64,000 bases of DNA from Clostridia bacterium (GTDB lineage: Bacteria; Bacillota; Clostridia; Acetivibrionales; DSM-2933), in the NCBI GenBank assembly GCA_026416815.1, contig JAOAEJ010000023.1:124001-188000 (forward strand). Reading direction: 5' to 3'. The number at the start of each line of letters is the position of its first letter. Position 1 is the first letter of the stretch. The notes beneath the pieces were generated by a model, which worked only from the letters and a program-made list of their open reading frames with translations, made no database searches and was not told the DNA's origin. A program made the position numbers and the translations under genes. Shown in pieces: positions 15,889 through 27,309 of this stretch.

Positions 15889-17373
15889 GTGAAGAAGGGC
15901 TTTATAAAATTAATTCTGGTTCTGACAATAATTTTCAGTATGGTGACAGCACAGCCGGTATTTGCCGAAGACACTGTCTCAAGCAAAGACTTGGACTACT
16001 TAAAAAGTGTTATGGACATGATCAAAGAGAAATACAAGGGTGAAATAAGTGATGAAAAACTTATAGAGGGTGCGCTAAAGGGTATGTTTGATACCATGGA
16101 CCCCTACACCAGTTTCTTTACGCCAAAGGAAGCGGATAGTTTTCTGAATGATATGAATGGTTCCTATGAGGGCATTGGTGTCATGGTAGAATTGGATGGT
16201 GACTATATAGTAGTGACAAAGGTATTTGCGTCTTCTCCTGCGGAAAAGGCGGGGATATTTGTAAATGATAAGATAGTTGAGGTCAATGGAAAAAGTGTTG
16301 TAGGGCGTTCTCTTGAGGAGACTGTCAGCCTGATTAAAGGTCCGTCGGGCACAAAGGTGACTTTAGGAGTCATAAGGAAGGACGTAAAAGGAATAAAAAG
16401 CATAGAAGTATACAGAGGGCAAATAAAGCTTAATCCAGTATCCTATGAGATTAGAAACGGTATCGGGTATATAAAAATAGATACTTTCAATGCAAATACG
16501 AGTGAATATGTGACACAGGCTCTAAGTGATATGGATAAAAACAATATAAAAAAGATTGTCCTTGACTTGAGAAATAATCCCGGAGGTCTTGTGGACCAGG
16601 CAGTAGCAGTAGCCAGGAATTTTGTTCCCAAAGGATTGATTACTAAACTAGACTTTAAGTCTGAGTCAATTAAAGATGAAGAATACTATTCTGACCTGGA
16701 GAAGCCAAAGTATAAGCTTGTAGTACTGGTAAATGAGAACAGCGCCAGTGCTTCCGAAATACTCTCGGGAGCTATACAGGATACCAAGGTAGGACAGCTT
16801 GTGGGTACAAAAACTTTCGGAAAAGCAAAGGTGCAAAACTTTGTACCTATACTAACACCGGAAGCTTTTAAGAAATACGAAGAAAAGCTTGGGGTTAAGG
16901 TGGTAGATGGATTTGAGTTAATGCAAAAGCACGAAATAACCCCATCTGATGATGAAATTGTAGGTTGGAGTAAAATAACTACAGGACAATATACTACTCC
17001 AAAGGGTCGTATGATAGATCAGGTAGGGATTGAGCCCGACATTTATGTTGACAACTATGCTCTTGTAAAGGAAATAGACGTAAATAACGTTCAAAAGTTG
17101 ACAATGACTTCAAAACCAAAGCTAAACTCTGAAGGTGTAGATGTATACAACGCCGAAAAAATCCTGCTTTTAAGTGGGTATGATGTAGGAACTCCCGATA
17201 TGAAGCTGGAAGCAAAAACCTTTAAGGCCATAGCTGCATTTCAAAAGGCAAACAAACTGCACTCCTATGGTGTGCTGGATTACTCTACGCAGCAGGCGTT
17301 AAATAATAAGCTGTCAAAGTTGATACTCGATATAGACAAACAATACTCAAAGGCAGTTACTCTATTGAATTAG
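15889..17373 (+). CDS. Secreted S41-family C-terminal processing protease with PG-binding domain
   Basis: 494 aa, GTG start after AAAGGGG. A signal peptide ends at VFAE (~27). The domain order is an N-terminal helical cap, PDZ (~95-175, GIGVMVELDGDYIVV and SPAEKAGI), S41 peptidase core with the catalytic Ser in NSASASEI (~284-291) and Lys in TKTFGKAKVQ, then a C-terminal peptidoglycan-binding repeat (~418-485, TFKAIAAFQKANKL and YSTQQALNNKL). CtpA/CtpB-type proteases process or degrade exported proteins. Clustering with two SLH proteins suggests a role at the cell envelope. A terminator follows. Confidence 0.93.
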   Translation: MKKGFIKLILVLTIIFSMVTAQPVFAEDTVSSKDLDYLKSVMDMIKEKYKGEISDEKLIEGALKGMFDTMDPYTSFFTPKEADSFLNDMNGSYEGIGVMVELDGDYIVVTKVFASSPAEKAGIFVNDKIVEVNGKSVVGRSLEETVSLIKGPSGTKVTLGVIRKDVKGIKSIEVYRGQIKLNPVSYEIRNGIGYIKIDTFNANTSEYVTQALSDMDKNNIKKIVLDLRNNPGGLVDQAVAVARNFVPKGLITKLDFKSESIKDEEYYSDLEKPKYKLVVLVNENSASASEILSGAIQDTKVGQLVGTKTFGKAKVQNFVPILTPEAFKKYEEKLGVKVVDGFELMQKHEITPSDDEIVGWSKITTGQYTTPKGRMIDQVGIEPDIYVDNYALVKEIDVNNVQKLTMTSKPKLNSEGVDVYNAEKILLLSGYDVGTPDMKLEAKTFKAIAAFQKANKLHSYGVLDYSTQQALNNKLSKLILDIDKQYSKAVTLLN

Positions 17374-17396
17374 AATAAACAATCTTAACTTGCATT

Positions 17397-17424
17397 AAAA
17401 GGCAGTCTCCCAAGACTGCCTTTT
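17397..17424 (+). terminator. Intrinsic terminator after the S41 protease gene
   Basis: AAAAGGCAGTCT/AGACTGCCTTTT perfect stem with a 4-nt loop. It ends the SLH-protease unit. Confidence 0.9.
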
Positions 17425-17584
17425 AATAATGGGTTTATTGATTTTTTATGGGGGGCATGTTAATATACAATAGTATTAATTGCTTGCCTATTTATAGCAC
17501 AGAAAAGCTTTCAATTACATGCTGCTCTGCTTTAGAGTATTCAAATATTTTTGTTAATGTTCATAAACTGGGGGATTTCACTAA

Positions 17585-18394
17585 ATGAAAATAATTAAAA
17601 CAGTGCTGCTTAAAGGATTAATACCCATAACAATAATCCTTATAGACTTCAATTACAACTTCTATATAGGTATGCTGGCATTCTTTCTTTACATTGGTTT
17701 CCTGTTGTACACCGGCAGGGCTGGCCTTTTCACAATGGTAGCACAAAGGAAATATTCCAAAAGGGATATGAATGGAGCTGTGGTATGGCTTAAAAAGGCC
17801 TATGACAGCGGCAAAGCCAAGCCTAAGACCATAATTTCTTATGCGTATCTTTTGTTGAAAATCGGTAGGACAGGCGAAGCAGACAAGGTATTAAGCGAAT
17901 TGCTTGAAAAAGACCTCAAAGATGACGATAAAATGCTCATAAAGTCAAATATGGCCCTCGTACTATGGAAAAAAGGGAAGCTTGACGAAGCTATAGCTAT
18001 GTTGGAGGAATTACACAGGCAAGTTAAAAATACTACGATATATGGCAGTCTTGGGTGCCTCCTCATTTTAAAAGGTAATCTTGATAGGGCGTTGAAGTTT
18101 AATCTTGAAGCCTACGCATATAATAGTTCTAATAACATTATAATGGACAATCTTGGGAATACCTATTACTTAAGAGAAGAGTATGACAAAGCACAAGAAA
18201 TATACCAAAAGCTGATGGAGGCAAATCCAGCTTTCCCAGAGGCATATTACAATTACGGGCTGGTACTGTTGAGGCGGAATGAATCGCAGAAGGCGTTAGA
18301 TTCCTTTAAAAAGGCTTTAAAGTATCAAGTATCCTTTTTAAATACCGTAACCAGTGAGGAAATTCAGCAAAGAATTAAAGAGCTGGAGGCCTAA
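17585..18394 (+). CDS. Membrane-anchored TPR-repeat protein
   Basis: 269 aa. The N-terminal ~50 residues form two hydrophobic segments (LIPITIILIDF and MLAFFLYIGFLLY). Tandem TPR-like helix pairs follow from ~65 to 255, clearest in DNLGNTYYLREEYDKAQEIY and EAYYNYGLVLLRRNESQKAL. TPR arrays serve as protein-protein docking surfaces; the partner is unknown. GGGGGA precedes the start. It sits alone ahead of pyrG, with no terminator visible between them. Confidence 0.85.
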   Translation: MKIIKTVLLKGLIPITIILIDFNYNFYIGMLAFFLYIGFLLYTGRAGLFTMVAQRKYSKRDMNGAVVWLKKAYDSGKAKPKTIISYAYLLLKIGRTGEADKVLSELLEKDLKDDDKMLIKSNMALVLWKKGKLDEAIAMLEELHRQVKNTTIYGSLGCLLILKGNLDRALKFNLEAYAYNSSNNIIMDNLGNTYYLREEYDKAQEIYQKLMEANPAFPEAYYNYGLVLLRRNESQKALDSFKKALKYQVSFLNTVTSEEIQQRIKELEA

Positions 18395-18488
18395 AGTGTT
18401 CTTGATAGGATGACGAACCCCAAAGCCGGACCAATATACAAAGAGGGACAAGTAAAAAATTACAAGTAGCAGTTAATAATAATTTCTA

Positions 18489-18517
18489 TTGACACTCTAT
18501 ATAGTCAAAGATAAAAT
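18489..18517 (+). promoter_or_regulatory. Sigma-A-type promoter of pyrG
   Basis: TTGACA (18489-18494), 17-nt spacer, TAAAAT (18512-18517). The ~112-nt leader then contains ATCAGCC (18572-18578) complementary to GGCTGAT (18604-18610), just before the ribosome-binding site. Confidence 0.8.
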
Positions 18518-18572
18518 ATATAGGAAATATGTTTTGAGCGACCGGAAAGTTAATATTAAATAAAAACTTTAA

Positions 18573-20246
<1,674 letters not shown>

Positions 20247-20250
20247 GTTC

Positions 20251-20286
20251 AAAAAAGAAGTATATGAAAATATACTTCTTTTTTAT
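20251..20286 (+). terminator. Intrinsic terminator after pyrG
   Basis: 15-bp perfect stem (AAAAAAGAAGTATAT and its complement) with a GAAA loop. The 3' arm ends in T, and the A tract on the left makes it potentially bidirectional. Confidence 0.9.
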
Positions 20287-20447
20287 TTGAAACTATTTAA
20301 AGTTTTGTATCCTTTGTATAAATCCCCTTAAGTTTGACAATACTTTATTATGAAAACCAAAAATGTTTTATATACACTCGAGTGAAACAAATTTACCTTT
20401 TTTGCAAATTACAAAAAAATACTTTTACAAACTTGGGGGGATTTATC

Positions 20448-21173
20448 ATGAGTAAGGGTTTAATGATATTTAAGGAAGCTAGGCTGGGACAAAAATATAG
20501 CACTCCATTGAAAATCGGAGTTGTACTAATTTTAACAGCTATAATAGTAAGCGGAATATCCTTTGCATCCTATTCGGAAGATTTGAATAAAGGCCTAGCG
20601 GACAATCTTGTCAGGCTGCATGTTATAGCTAATAGTGATTCAGAGCCAGACCAAGCCTTGAAAAGGGATGTAAGGGATAAAATTATCGGATACATGAAGG
20701 ATGAATTAAATCAATCTGAAGATATAGAGCAATCAAAGTATATAATTAGCAAGAACTTGAATAAAATCGAGGAAATAGCCAGAAATGAAATAGAACGTCA
20801 AGGAAAAAGTTATAGTGTAAAGGCAATGCTTGGGGTTTATCCATTCCCTACCAAGGCTTATGGTGATATTACCCTTCCTGCAGGCAGCTATCAGGCTTTG
20901 AGAGTAGTCATAGGCAAGGGTGAAGGGGCTAACTGGTGGTGTGTACTCTTTCCTCCTCTGTGCTTTGTAGATGCTACACATGGAACAATTCCCGATTCGG
21001 TTAAGAAAGACCTAAAAAGCACCTTGAGTGCTGAGGAGTACAAAATCATTACTACTGCCGACAGTGACGAGGATATACCAGTAAAAATAAAGTTCAAAGT
21101 GGTAGAATTCTTTCAGGATTCTAAAATAAAGTTTTCCGGAATGATAAATAAAATTTTCAAAGTAGCAGGGTAG
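20448..21173 (+). CDS. spoIIR: Stage II sporulation protein R
   Basis: 241 aa. An N-terminal membrane segment (~24-44, IGVVLILTAIIVSGISFASY) is followed by the family block DNLVRLHVIANSDSEPDQAL and a C-terminal region with WWCVLFPPLCFVD. In Bacillus, SpoIIR is made in the forespore under sigma-F and triggers SpoIIGA to process pro-sigma-E in the mother cell. GGGGGGA just before ATG 20448 and the family N-terminus decide the start over the longer frame from 20334. The stop codon lies within the terminator stem. Confidence 0.93.
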   Translation: MSKGLMIFKEARLGQKYSTPLKIGVVLILTAIIVSGISFASYSEDLNKGLADNLVRLHVIANSDSEPDQALKRDVRDKIIGYMKDELNQSEDIEQSKYIISKNLNKIEEIARNEIERQGKSYSVKAMLGVYPFPTKAYGDITLPAGSYQALRVVIGKGEGANWWCVLFPPLCFVDATHGTIPDSVKKDLKSTLSAEEYKIITTADSDEDIPVKIKFKVVEFFQDSKIKFSGMINKIFKVAG

Positions 21174-21193
21174 GCCATCAAAGCCTACTTTTT
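21170..21193 (+). terminator. Intrinsic terminator overlapping the spoIIR stop
   Basis: GTAGGC/GCCTAC stem plus a T5 tract; the TAG stop is inside the 5' arm. Confidence 0.8.
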
Positions 21194-21329
21194 GTTTTTG
21201 AAGAGACCTTGAAGGAAAAAACCTGCTACGAATACTATGGAATGGTTAAATAGTATAATTTGGAGCAATTGCATTTACTCGCTTGTATGTTATACTTGTC
21301 TTAATATATAATACACTCTGAGGTGACCT

Positions 21330-22022
21330 ATGATTTCTTTATATAGCGATTCAATACAGTTTTATATTGCTATAGTAGTGCGACTGCTGATTGCCTGTAT
21401 TCTTGGCGGAATAATAGGGTATGAAAGGGAAAACATGCACAGACCTGCAGGTTTTAGAACTCATATACTGGTATGTGTCGGGTCGGCCCTGGTTATGGTA
21501 ACTTCGGAGTTTATATTTAAAAGGTATAGCAGTCAAGTAAATATGGACCCGGCAAGGCTAGGAGCACAAGTAATAAGCGGTATAGGTTTTTTAGGTGCGG
21601 GGACTATAATCCGGGAAGGATTTAACGTTAAGGGGCTAACCACAGCTGCAAGCCTTTGGGCTGTTTCATGTGTAGGGATTGCAGCAGGGATAGGTTTCTA
21701 CGAAGGTGCTATAGTAGCTACTGTCCTTATTTATCTTACGCTGATTGTTTTAAAAAGGATGGAACGATACCTTTCAAAGCGAAACCGATATAGAGTTATT
21801 TACGTGCATTCCGGAGATATAAACGGACAAATAGGTCATGTAAGCAATGTGCTTGAAAAGAATAATATAATAATAAAAAAGATAGAGTTTATTAATAGTG
21901 AAAGTGATAAAGGCCATTTGGTAATGAAGTTTCTTATAAAAATCCCCTATGATCTGAAAATAGGTGACATAATTAACAGTTTACACAAAATTGAGGGAGT
22001 TTTAAAGGTTATAGAAGAATGA
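21330..22022 (+). CDS. MgtC/SapB-family membrane protein
   Basis: 230 aa. Four to five membrane segments lie in the first ~140 residues, with family motifs GGIIGYERE, RPAGFRTHILVCVGSA and ISGIGFLGAGTII; a soluble ACT-like domain (~150-230) follows. MgtC proteins modulate membrane energetics and Mg2+ homeostasis; many environmental bacteria carry one of unknown role. No M-box riboswitch is seen upstream. A stem-loop TAAGGCGG/CCGCCTTA (22047-22084) follows the gene and may be a terminator, although it lacks a long T run. Confidence 0.9.
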   Translation: MISLYSDSIQFYIAIVVRLLIACILGGIIGYERENMHRPAGFRTHILVCVGSALVMVTSEFIFKRYSSQVNMDPARLGAQVISGIGFLGAGTIIREGFNVKGLTTAASLWAVSCVGIAAGIGFYEGAIVATVLIYLTLIVLKRMERYLSKRNRYRVIYVHSGDINGQIGHVSNVLEKNNIIIKKIEFINSESDKGHLVMKFLIKIPYDLKIGDIINSLHKIEGVLKVIEE

Positions 22023-22046
22023 AAAAATAACTGACTTTTTAAAAGC

Positions 22047-22084
22047 TAAGGCGGGTGGATAGTTTATATTATTCAGCCGCCTTA
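22047..22084 (+). terminator. Possible terminator after the mgtC-like gene
   Basis: 8-bp perfect stem TAAGGCGG/CCGCCTTA with a 22-nt loop; the tail AATAGTTGG is poor in T, so only a tentative call. Confidence 0.35.
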
Positions 22085-22150
22085 ATAGTTGGTTGCTTTA
22101 GAAACTTAAATAACTTCCGTTTTTATATTTGTATAATACAGTACTCAAAG

Positions 22151-22257
22151 CTAGTGCCTTGTAACAGAATTCGTTTCTAGCAGCAAGGCATAACAATCAA
22201 GGAAGTGCATTTTTAACATTAGAATTAATAGAAATTTGTAATGTTAAAAAGCACTAG
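22151..22257. repeat. Palindromic element between convergent genes
   Basis: CTAGTGC (22151-22157) matches GCACTAG (22251-22257) inverted. Inside are TGCCTTG/CAAGGCA (22155-22161, 22184-22190) and a 17-bp stem, AGTGC(A)TTTTTAACATTA with TAATGTTAAAAAGCACT (22204-22221, 22239-22255). The stems are mutually overlapping, so two folds are possible. Confidence 0.6.
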
Positions 22258-22301
22258 TATATTAACATAGTAATAGGTTCAGAACATGCTGCGAGAATAT
22301 G

Positions 22302-22955
22302 CTAGTAAATCCTTAAAATACCCAGGGCTATCAGTAGTATGCCGGGCAACAGTGCAATAAATTTCTTGTTTACCCTTTCAAGAGATGAGAATTTGCCGCC
22401 TACAAATGTACCGGCATAAAGAAAAACCAGCTGGAAAAGACCTACGGCAAGGGGAATAGCCATGGAGTTAAATCCCGCAAGTGCACTTCCTATACCAACG
22501 CCTATAGCGTCGATTGACAAAGCTAATCCCAACAAAAGTGACTCAGATACGTCTATTACACCCGATTTATCTATATCACCATCAGCAGGATTTTTAATTA
22601 CCTGTACAGTTATTCCCAAGGATTTTATGGCTATCTTCAAAAGGGTTTTCTCTTTATCGCCGTGCACACTACTAAATGTTTTTGTCGGCTCTTTTTTAAA
22701 TAATGACTGAAGTATTATCCATACACCCATGAAGATAAGTATAAATACGCCAATAAATTTGGATACATCCGAATTGAGCATTTGAGATATATATTTACCT
22801 GCAATTAGAGCAGCACCGGAGTAAAGTATTGAGAGAAAACAGATAACCAGCTTCGAAACAAGGGGAATGGAGATTTTTCTTAATCCGTAGGCTATTCCGA
22901 CACCAAGAGCATCTAGGCTTAGGGAAATCGCCAGTATAGAAATAGAGAGTACCAT
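22302..22955 (-). CDS. ytaF: YtaF-family sporulation membrane protein (MntP-like)
   Basis: 217 aa with six hydrophobic segments in two homologous halves, each starting with an acidic membrane motif: SLSLDALGVGIAYG near the N-terminus and ALSIDAIGVGIGSAL in the second half. A hydrophilic insert (DGDIDKSGVIDVSES) separates them. MntP and YtaF share this LysE-like two-repeat plan; YtaF is the sporulation-linked branch and its transport activity is not established. ATG 22955 is preferred since AGGAGT is 8 nt upstream; ATG 22961 is only 2 nt away. No yybP-ykoY riboswitch is evident. Confidence 0.85.
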   Translation of the reverse strand: MVLSISILAISLSLDALGVGIAYGLRKISIPLVSKLVICFLSILYSGAALIAGKYISQMLNSDVSKFIGVFILIFMGVWIILQSLFKKEPTKTFSSVHGDKEKTLLKIAIKSLGITVQVIKNPADGDIDKSGVIDVSESLLLGLALSIDAIGVGIGSALAGFNSMAIPLAVGLFQLVFLYAGTFVGGKFSSLERVNKKFIALLPGILLIALGILRIY

Positions 22956-22984
22956 AAACATCGACTCCTAACACATTGTAGAGC

Positions 22985-23058
22985 TATAGATAGCGAACTT
23001 TAAAACTAAACGGGGGACAGGCAAACTACTTTTAACCTTAGAGTTCGGTATCTACAAT
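22985..23058. repeat. Mini TIR element (same termini as the GC-rich element, core deleted)
   Basis: It begins TATAGATAGCGAACTTTAA and ends TTAGAGTTCGGTATCTACA, matching copy A termini, with only ~35 nt in between (a CGGGGGACAGG remnant). It lies between two minus-strand genes, upstream of ytaF. Confidence 0.7.
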
Positions 23059-23100
23059 AAGTTACTGTCTTTGTATAATATGAAAGGAGCTAATAAATTG

Positions 23101-23679
23101 TTATCTTTTGAAAATCAGGTATTTCACTATAGCTACTCCCTCCCGCATACATGCAGCAGCTTTGTCGAATAGGCCACAGGAGTTTGCTGCTGCCCCGGAA
23201 AAGCTTTCGTATTCGTCTCCCGCAATCAACATGGCTCTGTATAAATGAAAATCACTGGTGACTATAATTACCGATTTAATCCCCGAACCTGACATAATAT
23301 TCTTTGATAATATTATATTTTCAAAGGTAGTATTTGACTTGTCTTCTACAAGAATGCGGTCGTTGGGAACCCCGTGCTCAATAAGCCAAATCCTCATTGC
23401 CTCTGCAACTGCAACCATATCGGTAGGGCCTCTGCCGCCGCTCACTATGAGATAGTTTGCATAACCTTTTGTATACAGATCGAGGCCTTTTTCCAATCTT
23501 GCTGCCAGCCATTCATGGGGTATGACACCATTCTTAAGAGCGTATCCCAGAATTAGCACGGCATCGGATTTGATTGGGTTAAAATAAAGGGGAGCAAATA
23601 CAATAAGTACTTGGAGGGCTGCAAAACAAAGCAGTATGGCAATACAGACTGATACTATCAACTTCTTATAACGCTTCAT
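23101..23679 (-). CDS. YdcF-like DUF218 membrane protein
   Basis: 192 aa. An N-terminal membrane anchor (~9-32) is followed by a DUF218 domain: DAVLILGYALKNG, YLIVSGGRG, VEDKSNTTFENI and VTSDFHLYRA, the usual order of ligand-binding motifs in YdcF/SanA proteins. The domain faces outside if the anchor is a simple signal anchor. SanA and ElyC relatives affect envelope integrity; the exact reaction is unknown. GAGGAAG lies upstream of ATG 23679. Confidence 0.88.
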   Translation of the reverse strand: MKRYKKLIVSVCIAILLCFAALQVLIVFAPLYFNPIKSDAVLILGYALKNGVIPHEWLAARLEKGLDLYTKGYANYLIVSGGRGPTDMVAVAEAMRIWLIEHGVPNDRILVEDKSNTTFENIILSKNIMSGSGIKSVIIVTSDFHLYRAMLIAGDEYESFSGAAANSCGLFDKAAACMREGVAIVKYLIFKR

Positions 23680-23773
23680 TTTTTACACTTCCTCAAATCC
23701 AAAATATAGATAGTTTAGCTTTACAAATTTCAAGCAATTATATAACAGTAAATATATAGATAACCAAATTTAT

Positions 23774-23931
23774 AGATAACGAAAGTTGAAAATAGGAGAT
23801 TTACCCCCATCCCTACCCTGCCCCGTGGGCAGGAAGCTTTTATTTGACCGCGGTGCGGTCATCAGGCTGGCTATAGCCCCCTGACGCCCCAACTTTTAGT
23901 TCTAGTGTTTATTAGTCATAAGGAAAAGTAA
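23774..23931 (-). repeat. GC-rich dispersed element, copy B
   Basis: Inverted relative to copy A. On the minus strand it reads AAGTTGGGGCGTCAGG, a GGCTATAGCC hairpin, CCTGATGACCGC, AAATAAAAGC and a GGGGGTAAA block in the same order. Stems: GACCGC/GCGGTC (23846-23860) and CCTGCCC/GGGCAGG (23817-23833). Where copy A has G-C and C-G pairs, this copy has A-T and T-A pairs, so the folds are preserved. It ends near the P-type ATPase promoter region. Confidence 0.8.
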
Positions 23932-24004
23932 CAAAGTTGTACTAATCATTTATTTTCTTGAATAAAAATAGGACGTGACAGGAAAAAAGGAGTGATGATG
24001 TACA

Positions 24005-26716
24005 TTGAGTGTAGTAGAGTCAAACCTGAGAGGGTTCCAGGACAAGAGCAAGCTCTTTATGGGCTTGAGTGAGAAAGAGGCAAAGCAGAAATACGAAAAA
24101 CACGGTCCTAATGTACTTGCCGAAAGGAAAAAAATTTCTGCATTCAAAATACTTATAGAGCAATTCAGCGACTTTATGGTCCTAATACTTCTTGCATCTA
24201 CGTTAATCTCAGCCTTTATGGGGGAAACGACCGAAGCTATAACTATAATTGCTATAGTAGTTATAAATGCGATTTTAGGTTTTATGCAGGAATATCGCAC
24301 CGAGAGGACAATGGAGGCTCTGAAAGGGTTGGCCGCTCCCTATGCCAAGGTTATGAGAGGGGGACAACAGTGCAGTATCCCGGCAGAACAGATTGTACCG
24401 GGGGATTTAATTGTACTGGAAGCCGGTGATAAAGTTCCGGCGGATGCGGTGCTGGTAGAGTGCAATAGTTTGCAGGTGGATGAATCCTTATTGACGGGTG
24501 AGTCTGTGCCTGTAGAAAAGGATATTGATGGCGGCACCAAGAGCGGGGGTACTCATAACAAGAAAAACTCTGTCTATATGGGGACTATTGTAACCAGCGG
24601 CAGGGCAAAGGCTTTAGTATACGCAACCGGTATGAGCACAGAAATGGGCATAATAGCTGACATGATACAAAACATAGAGGACGAAGAAACACCTTTACAA
24701 AGAAGACTTGACCATCTTGGAAAGTTTATTGCCTATGGATGTCTTGTTATCTGCGCCATAGTATCTGTGACCGGTATGTTAAGAGGAGAGCCTCTTTTTA
24801 CCATGTTGCTTGCGGGCATTAGCCTTGCAGTTGCTGCAGTTCCCGAGGGACTTCCGGCTATTGTTACAATAGCTCTAGCTCTTGGAGTGCAGAGGATGCT
24901 GAAAAGAAATGCACTTATAAGAAAGCTTCCTGCTGTAGAGACATTAGGATGTGCCAGTGTAATTTGCTCCGATAAAACCGGGACGCTGACAGAAAATAAG
25001 ATGACTGTAAGAAAAATATACGCAGGGGACAACACTGTATCAATAAAGGGCAGCGGATACAACCCTGTGGGTGAATTCCATATCAATAATAAATCTATAG
25101 AGCCACTAAAAGATGGGGCTGTAAGATTGGTACTAGAAATTGGGGCACTGTGTAATGATTCCAAAATAGCAAAGTCGGCGGAAGATAAAAATACCCTTGG
25201 AAAGTTAAAAGCAGCGCTTTTTAAAAAGGAAACCTGGCAGGTAAATGGGGACCCAACCGAAGGCGCTTTGCTTGTAGCTGCTGCAAAGGGGGGGCTCACG
25301 CCGGATATTTTAGATAAGGCTTATTTTAGAATTGATGAGATACCTTTTGACTCCGACAGGAAATGTATGTCGGTTATTTGTGAAAGCCATAAGGGGGAAC
25401 CCTTTGTGTTTACAAAAGGAGCTCCCGATGTAATTATCGAAAAATGCAACAAAATCTATACATCTAGAGGAATAATAAGTTTAACAGCAGCTGCTAAGGC
25501 TGGAATATTAAGAGTTAATGACGGTATGGCCGGGGAGGCTTTAAGGGTACTAGGATTTGCCTATAAAAAGCTAGGCTCAAGGACCTTTAAGCGCAAGGAA
25601 GTTGAAAACGATCTTATATTTGTAGGTTTAATGGGAATGATAGATCCTCCTCGTAAAGAAGCGGTAGAAGCTGTGCAAAAATGCAGACTTGCTGGGATTA
25701 AGCCTGTAATGATTACCGGAGACCATAAGCTTACAGCTACTGCAATTGCTAAGGAACTTAATATTTATAACTCCGGGGATAAGGTGCTCACAGGAACTGA
25801 ATTGGAGAAAATGAGTGATAGTGACCTTGAGAAGGTAGCAGCGGATGTATCGGTATATGCCAGAGTATCACCAAAACACAAGCTTATGATAGTAAGAGTA
25901 CTCAAGAAGCTTGGGCATATAGTCGCTATGACCGGGGATGGAGTAAATGATGCCCCTGCAGTTAAAGAAGCGGATATTGGGATATCAATGGGAATAACCG
26001 GAACAGACGTTACAAAGGAAGCCTCCTCAATGATTCTTATGGATGACAACTTTGCCACTATAGTTGCAGCGGTGGAAGAGGGGAGGGTTATATACAACAA
26101 TATCAGAAAGTTTATAAGGTATATGTTGTCGTGTAACTTCGGTGAGGTACTTACTATGTTTGTGGGTATGCTCCTAGGACTGCCCCTGCCGCTCCTGCCC
26201 ATACAAATACTGTGGGTAAATCTTGTAACCGATGGATTACCTGCTATTGCCCTAGGTCTGGACCCACCGGAAAAGGATATTATGATGAGGCGGCCTAGAA
26301 GTGCAAAAGAGAGTGTATTCTCTAATGGGCTGCTAAACTTGATTTTGTTCAGGGGAGCTTTGATAGGACTGAGTACATTGGCTGTATTTGTAAGTATAAT
26401 GCACTTTACGGGTAATGTGGAAAGTGCAAGAACCGGGGCATTCATGACACTCGTAATGGCTCAGCTAATTCATGTTTTTGAATGTAAATCCGAGAGGAAA
26501 AATATATTTGAAATCCCTTTAATGAATAATAAACCCCTTGTGCTGTCGGTGGTTTGTTCGCTGATAATGATTGTAGGAGTAATATACATACCTGCTCTGC
26601 AAGGAATATTTAAAACAGTACCTCTAACTTTGAACGATTGGTTGCTGGTGATAGGATTTTCGCTGCTTGGCCCAGTACTGGCAAGTTTTTTCAAAATAAA
26701 CAAAAAATACATATAA
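24005..26716 (+). CDS. Cation-transporting P-type ATPase, probably Ca2+ (type II)
   Basis: 903 aa with an N-terminal cation-ATPase domain ([17 protein letters not shown]), TGES actuator motif (164-167), the ion-site motif VPEGLP (P280, E281), the phosphorylation site DKTGTLT (D323), GDGVNDAP hinge (~644-651) and a C-terminal group of four membrane helices with NLVTDGLPA. This is the SERCA/PMR1-like layout, so Ca2+ export is likely; Mn2+ is possible. The start is TTG 24005, since in-frame stops lie just upstream; AAGGAG is 12 nt before it. M19 (24059) is the alternative. Confidence 0.93.
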   Translation: MSVVESNLRGFQDKSKLFMGLSEKEAKQKYEKHGPNVLAERKKISAFKILIEQFSDFMVLILLASTLISAFMGETTEAITIIAIVVINAILGFMQEYRTERTMEALKGLAAPYAKVMRGGQQCSIPAEQIVPGDLIVLEAGDKVPADAVLVECNSLQVDESLLTGESVPVEKDIDGGTKSGGTHNKKNSVYMGTIVTSGRAKALVYATGMSTEMGIIADMIQNIEDEETPLQRRLDHLGKFIAYGCLVICAIVSVTGMLRGEPLFTMLLAGISLAVAAVPEGLPAIVTIALALGVQRMLKRNALIRKLPAVETLGCASVICSDKTGTLTENKMTVRKIYAGDNTVSIKGSGYNPVGEFHINNKSIEPLKDGAVRLVLEIGALCNDSKIAKSAEDKNTLGKLKAALFKKETWQVNGDPTEGALLVAAAKGGLTPDILDKAYFRIDEIPFDSDRKCMSVICESHKGEPFVFTKGAPDVIIEKCNKIYTSRGIISLTAAAKAGILRVNDGMAGEALRVLGFAYKKLGSRTFKRKEVENDLIFVGLMGMIDPPRKEAVEAVQKCRLAGIKPVMITGDHKLTATAIAKELNIYNSGDKVLTGTELEKMSDSDLEKVAADVSVYARVSPKHKLMIVRVLKKLGHIVAMTGDGVNDAPAVKEADIGISMGITGTDVTKEASSMILMDDNFATIVAAVEEGRVIYNNIRKFIRYMLSCNFGEVLTMFVGMLLGLPLPLLPIQILWVNLVTDGLPAIALGLDPPEKDIMMRRPRSAKESVFSNGLLNLILFRGALIGLSTLAVFVSIMHFTGNVESARTGAFMTLVMAQLIHVFECKSERKNIFEIPLMNNKPLVLSVVCSLIMIVGVIYIPALQGIFKTVPLTLNDWLLVIGFSLLGPVLASFFKINKKYI

Positions 26717-26752
26717 ACACATCCGCACATAATGACGTCATACAAAAAATGG

Positions 26753-26782
26753 AACCCCACAACAAGGGGTTTATTTTTTTTT
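26753..26782 (+). terminator. Intrinsic terminator after the P-type ATPase gene
   Basis: AACCCC/GGGGTT stem with 7-nt loop followed by a long T tract. Confidence 0.85.
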
Positions 26783-26836
26783 CAATATATGGTATCATGA
26801 ACACAAACTTAAATCAAAGAAAAACTGGAGTAGAGT

Positions 26837-27286
26837 ATGGTGAAAAAAGCAATATGGTGGCTTTTAATAATTTTATGGTGCTCAGCTATTTTCTACCAGT
26901 CACACAAACCTGCTGTAGAATCGGATAAGAGCAGCTTGCATATTGTTGATGTTGTCAATAGCTATATAAAAGATATAACAGGAATTGATAGGGATATAAT
27001 CACCAACCATTTTGTGCGGAAGGCAGCCCACTTTACAGAATATTTTATTTTGGGATTTATGCTTTTTAAAGGATTATATACCCGTAAAAAGTTAAAGAAG
27101 ACCGTCTGGCTTTCTTTTTTCATTGGAGCGCTGTATGCGACAACTGATGAAATCCATCAACTCTTTATTCCTGGGAGGGCCATGCGTGCAACCGATGTAC
27201 TAATTGACTCTATGGGAATACTAACAGCGGTGTTGATGTTATACTTTTTCACACTGAAAAGAACTAAAAATCATATTTTTACATAA
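26837..27286 (+). CDS. VanZ-like membrane protein
   Basis: 149 aa with about four membrane segments and the VanZ signature RKAAHFTEYFILG (~59-71) and TTDEIHQLFIPGRAM (~106-120) with D at ~124. VanZ-like proteins are common outside glycopeptide-resistance clusters; no vanHAX genes are here, and the ligase in this window is a D-Ala type, so no resistance is implied. It sits between two terminators and is therefore monocistronic. Confidence 0.9.
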   Translation: MVKKAIWWLLIILWCSAIFYQSHKPAVESDKSSLHIVDVVNSYIKDITGIDRDIITNHFVRKAAHFTEYFILGFMLFKGLYTRKKLKKTVWLSFFIGALYATTDEIHQLFIPGRAMRATDVLIDSMGILTAVLMLYFFTLKRTKNHIFT

Positions 27287-27309
27287 AGTTAATTTTGATT
27301 TACACATAC

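Noticed and set aside
22956..23100. yybP-ykoY (manganese) riboswitch before ytaF
   Set aside because: The expected conserved three-way junction sequences are not visible; the region is a TIR mini-element.
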